Assembly (NCBI GenBank): GCA_029288275.1
Contig: JARIHM010000095.1
Location: 1 to 14,109 of the forward strand
Length of the DNA stretch: 14,109 nt
Direction: 5' to 3'
From: Candidatus Saccharimonadota bacterium
GTDB taxonomy: Bacteria > Patescibacteriota > Saccharimonadia > UBA4664
Shown here: positions 1-8,900 of the stretch, piece after piece
How positions within the stretch are numbered: position 1 is the stretch's first letter
Layout of the letters: each line of letters opens with the position of its first letter
Made by a program: the position numbers and the translations under genes
The notes under the pieces: model-generated
Database searches by the model: none
What the model saw: the letters and a program-made list of their open reading frames with translations, nothing else
What the model was told of the DNA's origin: nothing

Positions 1-3000
1 CAATAATCTTGTTGCCATTGCCGGCATTGAGCGTGATATTGCCACTGCCGCCCTGGATAGTGACGGCCGAGGTGCCGGTATTGTTACCAACGGTAACGTT
101 GTGGGCATAGGCCCCGGTACCGATACTCACATTGCCAGCCGTACCAGTAGCAGTGCCAGAATCGAGCGTAACCGAGCCGGAGTTCGAGGTGGTGCCAGCG
201 GCATTGCCGGACTGGATAGTCAGGTTGGCCGAGTTTGTGCTGGCGGCGCTCGTAGCGGCCGAGCCAACGATGCCGCTGGTGGTATCAACATTAAAGACGG
301 CAGCCCCGGTGGCATCCTGGACCTGGAGAGCTGCGGTGCTGGTAGTGGTAATAGCGGCCGGGCCCACCACTTGCAACTGAGCCGTGGGTGAAGCGGTGCC
401 GATGCCAACGTTGCCGGTACTCGTGACCTGAAGTCCGTATTCATGGATCCGGTACGCTTGACTAGTCACCGTCTGCGATATCACCGTCGTTATGTGGGTA
501 GCGTCGGTAAAGCCGGTAATGGCCTCTTTAACACCATTAGCAAAAATAATTTCGTCACCCACCACAACATTCGTCCAACTGGTGCCAGAGCCGGTGATAA
601 TGGTGCCCGCCTGGCTAGCCGTACCTGCATAGAACTGGGCCGGCGCTACGCTCAAGATATTATCGGGGCTATTTGTGCCAATGCCTACGTTTACTGCGTC
701 GGCCCCCGCGCCACCCAAGATGAGCGCATTGTTTGCAATGGACTGAGCATAGGCACCAATCATAGTGGCGTTTTGGAGATTGCTGCCACTATAGAACGTG
801 CCAGTGCTATCCAGACCGCCGGCGTTATAACCCACTGCAGTGTTATTTGAGCCCGAGGCCAATCGGATTAGAGCCAACGAACCAACCGCGGTATTGCCAG
901 CACCGGTAGTCGCGCCGTGGAGGGCATCGGCACCCACGCCAGTGTTATCGTGACCAGTGGTGTTGCGTAGCAATGCCGAATCGCCCACAGCTGTGTTATA
1001 GGTACCCGAGATGTCGTTCGGCAACGCATTGTTGCCTACTGCTGTAGTGCCCGTGCCACCGCTGCGTACCTCCAATACCGCAGTATTACTAGAGTTGTTC
1101 AGAGCGATGGTTGCGCCTAGCGCCGTGATGGCCTTTACGCTCACCAGCGAAATAGTGCCGTTAAACTCCGTGGAGGGAGCGAAGCCCAGGTTGCCGGTCG
1201 TGGTAGCCCGAATCAGCTGCACCTCAGTGGCGTTTGTGGTGTCGGTGGCACCAGCATTGGCGCCGATTTGGGGCGTGACCGTGCCGGCCGTCATGCCGCT
1301 AATGGTGTAGGAGATCTGGTACATTTGGCCAGCCGTTACCGTCAGCGCCGGGTTGGGCGCTAGGAGTGAGGTTCCGGAAGTATGCGTAGCCGAAGACGCC
1401 CCCAATGACCAGCCGCTGCCGGTCCAAGTAGTGCTAAAGGTGTTGGTGGCCAATTCACTGCCCAGCGTGGCAGCATCAGCCGCGGCACGGACCGTAACCT
1501 TGCCGGCCGTGGTATCGGCGGCCAACAGCGTTGTGGTGCCGCTCGTATTTTGCAGTTGGAACGAGCCCACCTGCAGGGTGGTGGTAGCATCGGCCACCGT
1601 CAGCTTGCTCGATCCACCCTGCATCGTCACACTGCTACCCGAATTACTCGAACCCGCCACCACCGCCTGGGCGCCCGACGCGCTGGTGCCAATGTTGATA
1701 TTGTGGCCCTGCGCACTGGTGCCAATCGCCAGTGTTCCGGCAATGCCACCGTTGCCAGTATCAATCAGCACGCCGCCGTTCGCACCGCTGCCGCCTGGAT
1801 TGCCACCCGCAATCGTCACCTGGCCGCCGGTGGCGCTGCCACTTGAAGTACCACCCTGAATAATAATGGGACCGCCCAGGTTGCTGGCGCCACCAGCCGT
1901 TTGACCGTCGATCCACAGCAAATTACCGTTGGCCGAGGCCGCCGACGCGAAATTGATAGTGGCTTGATTGTTATTACCCAGGAACGATAGCGTGGGTGCC
2001 GTGCCGCCCACCTGCACGCCACCACTACCAGCCGGCGCCAGGCTAATGCTCGTACTGCCGCCCGAAACAATCGACACGCCGCTGGTACCCTGCAGCGTCA
2101 GCGCCGACCCCGAACCGCGGCTAATATCAGTGCCAATGGTGCCACTAAAACTCAAGCCCGTGGTGAGCACGCCGCTGCCAGTTTGATTCACGCTAATGCC
2201 GCTCGTAATCGTACCCGATGTGCTCGTGATGTTGAGGCCATTGGTGGTGGTACCGCTGCCGTTGCGGTTGAGCAAGAAGCCGTTGGTCTGACTGCCGCCG
2301 GTCAGAGTAATTGCATGACCATCGCTTGAGCCGCTGTAGCTTTGCACTATGACCGCACCCACCGTCAGATTGCCCGAGGCATCCACACTATCAATAGGCG
2401 TACCGCTGGCGTTCTGAATTTCTAGCAGATTGGCGGTCTGGCCGTTAGTATCCTGCACAATGAGACCCTTCTGCCCCACCCCGGTCGGCACCACATGCAC
2501 GGCAGCTTGCGGGGAGACGGTGCCAAAGCCAGTAGTACCATTAGGCCGCATGGTTACATTTTGAATACCGGCCTTCATAGCCGTGAGGGACCCGGCACTA
2601 GTGCTAAAGGCGTTCGTTACTGCCAGGTGCGTGTCATCAGTGACCGTATTTACGGTGCGCTGCGTCTCGCCATTCACCAGGATAGTGTCGCCAGCGCGAA
2701 ACAAGCTCGTAAACGCCGTGCCGCTACCCACCAAGTTAACAGTCCCGTTCGTAGTAACAGTGCCGGTGCTCAAGGTGCCGGCGGTGTAGGCCAGGCCGCT
2801 CGTACCCGAGCTAAAGGTGCTCGAGGCCGTCATGTTGGTGTCGCTCGTGATCGTGCTAATGGTGCGAATCTGAGGCGTGGCACTGCCCACATAGATGGGA
2901 TCGCCCACCTTAAACGATGTGGTGAATGTGGTACCCGAACCCGTGATGGTCGCGCTGCCACTACCCACCGTGACGGTGCCGGCCGGATTACCGCTGGAGG

Positions 3001-4618
3001 CAAATTCGGCAATGTCGTTCGTGGTACTGTTCTGGTACACCAGCAGGCCAGTAGTGGAGCCGGTCACCACGTTGAGCTTGGCCTGCACCACCGGCATCAC
3101 CCCAATGCCAACGCGCTCAGTGGTGGTGTCTACTTGCAGCACGTTCTCATTGGTGCCACTAGCGGCGGTTTTAACCACCAACGCCGTCACCGAGTTGGTG
3201 CTATTTTGCAGCGTGGTAGCGCCCTCGTTGGCCACAGTGAGGACGGCCGTGGTATTGTCCTTGAAAACAGCAATGTTGCCACTGGAAGTAGCATTGCTCA
3301 CGCTCAGCGCATCACCAGTGGTGGCGCCAGTTAGGCTGGTAAGTGCGCTCGTGACGGTAAGGGTTTTACCGGCGGCTACGCTTGTATTTTGGTTGAGGTT
3401 GACGGCATTAGCCGTGGTACCAACGTTAACGGCAGCCGAGCCGTCAGTGTTCAGATTGAGTGCTCCCCCGCTAGCCGCCGCTACCGTAAGGGCGCCGGAA
3501 CTGGTGTAGCTGGTACTCGAGAACGCATTGGCACTAATAGTGCCGCTCGCGTTCGCCGCCCCGTTCACATCCAGGGTGTAGCTGGCGCTGGCTGCCTTGC
3601 CAATGCCCACGCCACCAATGGCCGAGGTGCCATCAAAGGCCAGCGCCACATTACCCACCGTGCCGCCGCCAGCCTTGGCACCGCCGTACACGTAGACGGT
3701 ACCGCCATTGGCGGCGGTGCCACCTGCGGCACCGCCCTGCAATACCATATCGCCACCCGCAGCGCCCGTGCCGCTGCCGCCGGCGCCGGCCTGCAGGCTC
3801 AATTTGTAGCCCGCAGTGCTGGCCGGCGCCGTTGCCACTGAGATCGTCTTGTTCGTGCCGGAGCCGAACAGGATATTACCTGAATTATCGACCGTAAAAA
3901 CGTCCGCGCCGCTCTTTTGCAGTTCCAGAAAATTGCCGGTACTCGTTTTATTCAGGAACACGGCTGCATTGGTGCCGCCATCGGTTTGAGCCGTAGCGTT
4001 CTGGCCAAACTGTACAAATTGACTGGCCGTCATACCACTCAGTGCAGTCGCATTGGCGGCCTGCAGTGCATACGGTGCAGCGGCCAAGCGCTTCATAGGC
4101 ACCATCTCGCCATCTCCGGAGGCAGCCGCAAAGGTGGCTGCCGTGCTGGTATTACCCACATTCACCGACAGCCAGAGGGTGGTCTGATTAAAATTCACGC
4201 CGGTATTGGTCTGCGAGTTACCCGTACTGGCCGTACAGCTGCCACCAGCGAGCGGACAGATTGAGCCCAGGGTCACTGAAAAGTAACCATTCTTAACGGT
4301 TACCCGGTTATCCGGCGAGCCAGTGGCATACACCCAATCCTCGGTCCACATCAACGTACCCCCCGGATCACCCCCAGCAGTACCAGCGCCGTCCTGATAA
4401 ACCTTGAACTCCAGGTTATACGTACCATCTGCTACCACCGCGCCGGCGTTATTAAGCAGGCGACCCTGGAAGTTCAGTTGCTGATTGATTCCGCTGGCGG
4501 CCCTAGCAGATTGTCCAAAGTTACCCAAAAAAACTACGCTAAGAAGCCCGAAAATCGCAAGGATTCGAGCTAAACGAGGTCGTAAAAGATTAAATCTCCC
4601 TAATGAGAAGTGGAAAAT
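1..4618 (-). CDS. Giant secreted fibre/adhesin-like protein A (3' end outside window; start uncertain)
   Basis: The minus-strand frame has no stop from 4636 to the left edge, giving at least about 1539 codons. Numbered from ATT at 4618: residues 1-40 form a signal peptide (Arg-rich n-region, core LAIFGLLSVVFLG, cleavage near QSARA). About 41-200 is the N-terminal module seen in fibre B (INQQLNFQGRLLN, a CPLAGGSC pair, MKRLAAAPYALQAANA). Then come Gly-rich repeats (nt 3655-3800 and 1665-1888), GTVT/GSGT modules, a CBM-like beta-sandwich (nt 1130-1453), five 17-residue TAVG repeats (nt 791-1045), a third GTVT-like module, a VGIGTASPTAQLQV stretch typical of phage tail fibres, and the start of an IxIG beta-roll at the edge. 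Extracellular fibre is inferred. No in-frame ATG, GTG or TTG lies between the upstream TGA (4637-4639) and the hydrophobic core. ATT at 4618, with GAGG five bases upstream, gives the best signal peptide but is a rare start; an assembly error or a 5'-damaged gene is possible. Confidence 0.8.
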   Translation of the reverse strand, partial: MFHFSLGRFNLLRPRLARILAIFGLLSVVFLGNFGQSARAASGINQQLNFQGRLLNNAGAVVADGTYNLEFKVYQDGAGTAGGDPGGTLMWTEDWVYATGSPDNRVTVKNGYFSVTLGSICPLAGGSCTASTGNSQTNTGVNFNQTTLWLSVNVGNTSTAATFAAASGDGEMVPMKRLAAAPYALQAANATALSGMTASQFVQFGQNATAQTDGGTNAAVFLNKTSTGNFLELQKSGADVFTVDNSGNILFGSGTNKTISVATAPASTAGYKLSLQAGAGGSGTGAAGGDMVLQGGAAGGTAANGGTVYVYGGAKAGGGTVGNVALAFDGTSAIGGVGIGKAASASYTLDVNGAANASGTISANAFSSTSYTSSGALTVAAASGGALNLNTDGSAAVNVGTTANAVNLNQNTSVAAGKTLTVTSALTSLTGATTGDALSVSNATSSGNIAVFKDNTTAVLTVANEGATTLQNSTNSVTALVVKTAASGTNENVLQVDTTTERVGIGVMPVVQAKLNVVTGSTTGLLVYQNSTTNDIAEFASSGNPAGTVTVGSGSATITGSGTTFTTSFKVGDPIYVGSATPQIRTISTITSDTNMTASSTFSSGTSGLAYTAGTLSTGTVTTNGTVNLVGSGTAFTSLFRAGDTILVNGETQRTVNTVTDDTHLAVTNAFSTSAGSLTAMKAGIQNVTMRPNGTTGFGTVSPQAAVHVVPTGVGQKGLIVQDTNGQTANLLEIQNASGTPIDSVDASGNLTVGAVIVQSYSGSSDGHAITLTGGSQTNGFLLNRNGSGTTTNGLNITSTSGTITSGISVNQTGSGVLTTGLSFSGTIGTDISRGSGSALTLQGTSGVSIVSGGSTSISLAPAGSGGVQVGGTAPTLSFLGNNNQATINFASAASANGNLLWIDGQTAGGASNLGGPIIIQGGTSSGSATGGQVTIAGGNPGGSGANGGVLIDTGNGGIAGTLAIGTSAQGHNINIGTSASGAQAVVAGSSNSGSSVTMQGGSSKLTVADATTTLQVGSFQLQNTSGTTTLLAADTTAGKVTVRAAADAATLGSELATNTFSTTWTGSGWSLGASSATHTSGTSLLAPNPALTVTAGQMYQISYTISGMTAGTVTPQIGANAGATDTTNATEVQLIRATTTGNLGFAPSTEFNGTISLVSVKAITALGATIALNNSSNTAVLEVRSGGTGTTAVGNNALPNDISGTYNTAVGDSALLRNTTGHDNTGVGADALHGATTGAGNTAVGSLALIRLASGSNNTAVGYNAGGLDSTGTFYSGSNLQNATMIGAYAQSIANNALILGGAGADAVNVGIGTNSPDNILSVAPAQFYAGTASQAGTIITGSGTSWTNVVVGDEIIFANGVKEAITGFTDATHITTVISQTVTSQAYRIHEYGLQVTSTGNVGIGTASPTAQLQVVGPAAITTTSTAALQVQDATGAAVFNVDTTSGIVGSAATSAASTNSANLTIQSGNAAGTTSNSGSVTLDSGTATGTAGNVSIGTGAYAHNVTVGNNTGTSAVTIQGGSGNITLNAGNGNKII
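791..1045 (-). repeat. Five 17-residue TAVG repeats in fibre A
   Basis: Five consecutive units start with TAVG or TGVG exactly 51 bases apart on the minus strand: TAVGNNALPNDISGTYN, TAVGDSALLRNTTGHDN, TGVGADALHGATTGAGN, TAVGSLALIRLASGSNN, TAVGYNAGGLDSTGTFY. This repeat is familiar from phage tail fibres and trimeric surface proteins. No equivalent is present in fibre B. Confidence 0.8.
2575..2983 (-). repeat. Two tandem GTVT/GSGT/GD modules in fibre A
   Basis: The same module pair as in fibre B, in the same order and in the same context: NVLQVDTT-x-ERVGxGVMPV lies before it and a GxGTxSPxAAxHVV stretch after it. It includes VGSGTAFTSLFRAGDTILVN. A more diverged third copy lies at about nt 440-615 (GTIITGSGTSW, GDEIIFANG). 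This supports descent of A and B from a common fibre followed by module shuffling. Confidence 0.65.
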
Positions 4619-4650
4619 CTCGGCCTCGTGAATATTTCAGTTATGCTTTG

Positions 4651-4679
4651 ATTTTATCGTTCCCGAGCCACAAAATCAA
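4651..4679 (-). promoter_or_regulatory. Promoter of fibre gene A
   Basis: On the minus strand there is TTGATT (4679-4674), a 17-base spacer and TAAAAT (4656-4651), close to the sigma-70 consensus. It lies in an AT-rich island between two GC-rich genes. The expected transcription start is near 4644, which leaves about 26 bases before ATT 4618 and places GAGG (4627-4624) inside the leader. Its position suggests fibre A is transcribed on its own. Confidence 0.5.
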
Positions 4680-4690
4680 TTTGTACAGCG

Positions 4691-4715
4691 TTTTGCCAAA
4701 GCGGACTCCGCAAAA
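4691..4715. repeat. Small inverted repeat between the fibre loci
   Basis: TTTTGC (4691-4696) pairs with GCAAAA (4710-4715) around a 13-base loop, and a second short palindrome, GCGGA-C-TCCGC (4701-4711), overlaps it. It sits about 120 bases past the stop at 4831 and just upstream of the fibre A promoter. There is no U-run after it on the minus strand, so it is not a clear Rho-independent terminator. The rest of 4619-4830 holds only the promoter and no supported gene. Confidence 0.25.
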
Positions 4716-4830
4716 TTTAATGAAACGTTCATATTTGCCACTACCAAGCCTTCTTCGTCACAACGCCAAAACCCTACCTGTAAAGAAGCTGAGAGATGTG
4801 AGGTGTTCTTGGAACAATGACGGTGGAAAA

Positions 4831-5952
4831 CTATTGCAGCATTACCATGAGCCATATGAGATGCTGCGGGCTAGGCTGACCCAGGGCTTTACCTACTACC
4901 GATCCAACCGTCGGTGAAGCCGAGGGCTCAACCGTGCCTTCTTGAGGAGATGTCACTAGGAGATCGCCTGCCCGAACCGAAGCGTTATCCGGTACGCGCG
5001 CTTGGATCACCCCGCTAATAGCCACTTCCACTGGCTCGCCGGCTGCGCCGTCACTAACCGCCACACCCAACACATGGGTATCTCCCCGAGTAGTAGTGGT
5101 AGTCACCTGGCCATCATTGGCCGGGTCGGCCACAACCACCGCACCAGCCGTAATTGCCTTGGTAGCCACAAACCGCTTGGTGACGGCATTGCGTGCCAGC
5201 CCGATGCCACCCAGCGCTATGTCACCGTTAAATACGGCAGTGCCCGCAACGGTAACCGCGGCCAGCGTGGCTGTTCCGCTCACAGTCAGATCCGCTAAGG
5301 AAGCGGCGCCATTGACCGTTAAACTTCCAGCCCGGGCATTGCCAGCCACAACGAGATCGTGTGTGGTAGTGGTGCCGGCCACAGCAATATCGCCGCCAAA
5401 GTGTCCACTGCCCCCTATATTTAGATTGCCGCTCGCAGCCATATCCCCCTGAACGTTCTGGAAGGCTGCGCCGCTCGTAGGGTCTGCATAACCCACCGCT
5501 AGCTGCGTCATTATCGAGGCCCCGCCGGTGCCATCATAGGCGCCCAGCGCTGTACCAATCGCCCGCCCTGGTTTGGTCATCTTCATAGCCACGCCCGGGG
5601 TCGGTGAAGCCGTCAGATAGTCGCCCATCCGGATTGGGCCATTTTCAAGCGATACCTGCACCGGTACCCGACCGGCCAAGGCTATGCGCGTAGCGTGGCC
5701 ATTATTTGTACCGAACGTTTGAGCAGGATTGGTGGTCACTACGCCGATCACCTTGGTATCGTACGCGCCCTCTGATAGCTTGGCTGACGGTCCGGTCAGA
5801 CTGTCGCCCACGGTTAGCACCTGGCCCGACGACGGTTCGGTACCGGTGTACGGAATCCACTCGGCTAAGTCGGCGGTATCGGAATTGAGGCCGTTATAGC
5901 CCATAATGCGCCAGAGCCCATTCACGCGCATGATGATGTAGTTCTCAATCAC
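4831..5952 (-). CDS. C-terminal part of fibre B, split off by an in-frame TGA (tandem beta-clip/DUF2190-like domains)
   Basis: 373 codons from GTG 5952 to TAG, in the same frame as fibre B and separated from its TGA by only four codons. The first residues (ENYIIMRVNGLWRIMGYNG) are the missing last strands of the beta domain that ends fibre B. DTADLAEWIPYTG then opens domain 1 (about 27-150: VIGVVTTNP, GRVPVQVSLENGPIRMGDYL). Residues 160-255 are beta-repeat linkers (GNLNIGGSGHFGGDI and similar). Domain 2 (about 258-373: VLGVAVSDGAAGEPVEVAISG, RAGDLLVTSP, GKALGQ) resembles domain 1 in pattern and ends in VMLQ, a typical end for these fibres as I know them. No Shine-Dalgarno sequence precedes the GTG. 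It may be a readthrough extension, a reinitiated separate polypeptide, or the tail of a gene broken by a nonsense mutation. A second possible start is ATG at 5931. Confidence 0.7.
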   Translation of the reverse strand: MIENYIIMRVNGLWRIMGYNGLNSDTADLAEWIPYTGTEPSSGQVLTVGDSLTGPSAKLSEGAYDTKVIGVVTTNPAQTFGTNNGHATRIALAGRVPVQVSLENGPIRMGDYLTASPTPGVAMKMTKPGRAIGTALGAYDGTGGASIMTQLAVGYADPTSGAAFQNVQGDMAASGNLNIGGSGHFGGDIAVAGTTTTHDLVVAGNARAGSLTVNGAASLADLTVSGTATLAAVTVAGTAVFNGDIALGGIGLARNAVTKRFVATKAITAGAVVVADPANDGQVTTTTTRGDTHVLGVAVSDGAAGEPVEVAISGVIQARVPDNASVRAGDLLVTSPQEGTVEPSASPTVGSVVGKALGQPSPQHLIWLMVMLQ

Positions 5953-5964
5953 CGGGCCAACTGC

Positions 5965-5967
5965 TCA
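5965..5967 (-). other. In-frame TGA splitting one fibre ORF in two
   Basis: The frame reads GCC ACC ACC TGA GCA GTT GGC CCG GTG ATT GAG AAC. Without the TGA, 10170-4831 would be one ORF of 1779 sense codons. The TGA falls in a loop inside a beta domain whose strands continue on both sides, so it is not at a natural domain boundary. Confidence 0.9.
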
Positions 5968-8900
5968 GGTGGTGGCGCCGGTCGTCACCGACGACACGGC
6001 ATTATTGTTTATCCTCACCGCCACCGTGGTTGAGACCGAGCCAGCCGTAGCGCCTTTCCTCACCTGAGTATTAATAAACGCCATCGTCCCATCTGTCTCG
6101 GGCAGCCCTGTGATGTTGAAGGTACTGGTTGTTGTGGAATTAAGCGTCGAGCTAGCAGCACTCAGGTAATAGTTGAGGGCCGAGGCCGTCACAGTATAGA
6201 GCTGGCTACCACCCACCGAGCCCTTTGTATCCACGTAAGTACTGCCCTGTAGAATGCCATTTGTCTTGATAATGCCATTGGCACTATCAACTGTAAGCAG
6301 ACTCGTGCCAGCCGCATTCTGGACCTGAAAAGCCGTGGTCGAGTTGGTGAAGTTTTGCAGCTTGGCCGCCCCAGTCTGCGAGAGAGTAAGGAGCGAGTTG
6401 GGCGTAAACGTGTCGGTCAGCGTAGCTGCGCCAGCTGGCTTAAAGGCCGTTACCACCGCCGCATACCGGTCGGTAGTATTAAACGTTTGCGTTGAGCTCA
6501 CGCTGCCGGCTGTTGTCTGGATTTTATCTTGGGTGGCCGTGTCCATATCGTTCAAGTTGGCGCGCTGCGTATAGCCCGTTCCCGCGCTAATCAAGGAGAG
6601 CGCACTCGTGTCCATAACTGCCCCGAAAATCAGATCGCCATTAACCGTGGTGGTGATCGAACCGCTGCTAACGTTGTCAGTCGCCCCGGTGGTGGCGGCA
6701 CTTCCGCCATTGGCACCATCAGTTGGACTGCTAGTGGCGATACCCCGGTACTCACTGGCGATCACCCGGCGGAAGCTGGGCGTAGCCGAGTTACCGTAGG
6801 TTACCGTAACGGTGTCAGCTCCACCAACAATGCCAACGGCATAGCAAATGCCCACGGCCTGACCGTTGGTGGCATCATTCTTAATGAAGCCCGTCGTGTA
6901 GCTATTGCCCTGGGTATCACCACAAGTGAAGGTGACGGTAGCGCCCGAATCAAAAGCAGTCGCCAGGATGATAGCGTTACCGGCCGTGGTCGTAGCAAAT
7001 GACACCGACATGGTGGCGCCACTGCCATCATTGGTGTTGCTGGCACTCTGAAGGTAGGTAATGCCAGAAGCCGGCGCAGCGGTGGCCGATGAGTTAACCG
7101 TGAAGGAACCGCCATTACTATTGTCCTGACCAACATAGATGCTCTGACCGGCATTGGTATTTTTAAACTCTAGGCTGGAATCACCCGTCCCGGCCTGCTC
7201 CAGCAGCTCCATGGGCGCGGAAACTTGGGTATTGTTCACCGCCACATCCAGCAGACGATTAGCACTCGCGGTCCCCAGGCCCACATTACCGTTTTGAGCC
7301 ACCGTCACCCGCGCGGCGTTGCCGAGTGTGTAGGCCGAACCGCTCGAGGTACCGCTCAAGCTAGCTGTACAGGTAAGGTGCGTGTTGTCGGTAATTGATA
7401 AAATAGTGCAGGTATTGCCGCTTGAAGTAATGGTAAAGCTATCGCCTGGCGTAAAGGTGGTAGTGAAGGTGGTACTCGTACCAGTCACAGCCGCACTTGA
7501 AGCCGAATTGCTCACCGTACCAGCTGTGATAGTACCCTGGCTCACCTGAAACAAGCCACTCGGCGCAGCTGTGTTCACGCCCAATCGCTGATTGGTAGTA
7601 TCAACATTCACCACGGCGTTAGCATTGGTATCTTGTACTTGGAATGCCGTAATGCTATTGGTGCTGCTTTTGGCAATAATCTTAGCTGAGGCTGAGTTAG
7701 TGAGCAGCGTCAAATTACCCGTCCCGCCCTGAACCGTTGTCGCGCTCGCACCCACCGTGCTGCCAATTGTCACCGTCGAGGCGGAGCTAGCCGTCGTATT
7801 ATTGCCAATACCAATGGTCTGAGCCACCGCGTTGGCGGTATTGCCGATCTGCACGGTATTGGCGGCATTAGCGGTAGCAATGTTGATGATGCCACTGGCC
7901 GCGCTCTGAATACTAACTGCCCCGCTCCCATTGCCACCCTGAATCGTGACCGTACTAGCGGCCGCATTGTTCGAACCGATCGTCACCGCCGAGGTATTGG
8001 TACTGGTAGCGCCGGCGCCAATGGCAATGCTGTGCGAGGTAGTCGAATTGCCAATGGCAATGGAGTTGCTACCGGTGCCAGCATCGAGCGTAAGCGTATT
8101 GGCGGTCACGCCATTGCCGCCAATTGTGATGGCCTGGGTGCCAGTATTGCCCGTGTTGCCGATATTGATAGTGTGGGCGAAGTTACTTGTGCCAAGGTTA
8201 ATCGAGTTATTAGAGTTATTGCCCAGGTACAAGAAACCACCCGCATTGATCGTGAGATCGTTGGTGGAGCTCCAAATGGCGTTGGCATTGCTTGTAAGGG
8301 TGAGCGCCGTAGAGAGAGGCGTTGTGATAGTGGCCGCTGCGCCAAAGGTTAATCCGCTCGATCCTAACGTACTGCCGTTGATAGCCCCGCTGGTGACACT
8401 ACCGCCGTAATCAACCGAGAATACCTGGCCGCCAGCGCTATTTTTGACCTGCAACAGGGGCGCGCTAGCCCAGGGCGTAGCCGTGCCCGCCTGAACCAGA
8501 ATGCCCGTCTGACCCCAGCCGGTGGTGACCACATGCAGCGCAGCCGTAGGCGAAGTTGTGCCGATGCCCACACCGTAGCGCTGAATGCTCACATTGGTGG
8601 AGCCCGCGTGCATATAACTGAGGCCTGAAACGCTCGTAGCAAAGGCATTACTGACCGTCAGGTGGGTGTTGTCAGTAATGGCGCTCACCATCCGAGGTGT
8701 CTCGCCGTTCACCAGCACGTTGTCGCCGACTTGAAACATGGTAGTAAAGCTGGTGCCACTACCCACGAGACTGGTGGTGCCGTTGGTAGTGACAGTCCCG
8801 GCCCCCAAGATGCCGGTAGTATAGCTAACGCCCGAGCCGCTGGTCGTAAAGTTAGAGCTGGCTGTCAACGTAATGTTGTCGGTCACGGTAGTAATGGTAC

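Noticed and set aside
132..4264. Many open frames on the plus strand opposite fibre A (up to 279 codons)
   Set aside because: They are antisense to a strongly modular protein, have low-complexity content mirrored from its repeats, and lack recognisable domains or start signals.
1..4600. CRISPR-like or satellite DNA suggested by recurrent GC-rich words
   Set aside because: The recurrence follows codon-level protein repeats in one open frame; there are no identical repeats with unique spacers.
4691..4732. Small frame on the minus strand (MNVSLNFAESALAKRCTN) upstream of fibre A
   Set aside because: It is 18 codons with no ribosome-binding site, lies upstream of the promoter, and is not connected to the fibre frame because two TGA codons intervene.
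4603..4917. Plus-strand 104-codon frame across the gap between fibres
   Set aside because: It overlaps the end of one gene and the start of another, has no Shine-Dalgarno sequence, and encodes no recognisable domain.
5965..5967. TGA read as glycine (genetic code 25, as in Gracilibacteria/Absconditabacteria)
   Set aside because: The gene ending at 13415 stops with TGA at exactly the point where its paralogue stops with TAG (both after CTA-[ST]-F), and that TGA overlaps the next ATG. Reading on would give a different frame with many more TGA codons. TGA therefore acts as a stop in this genome.
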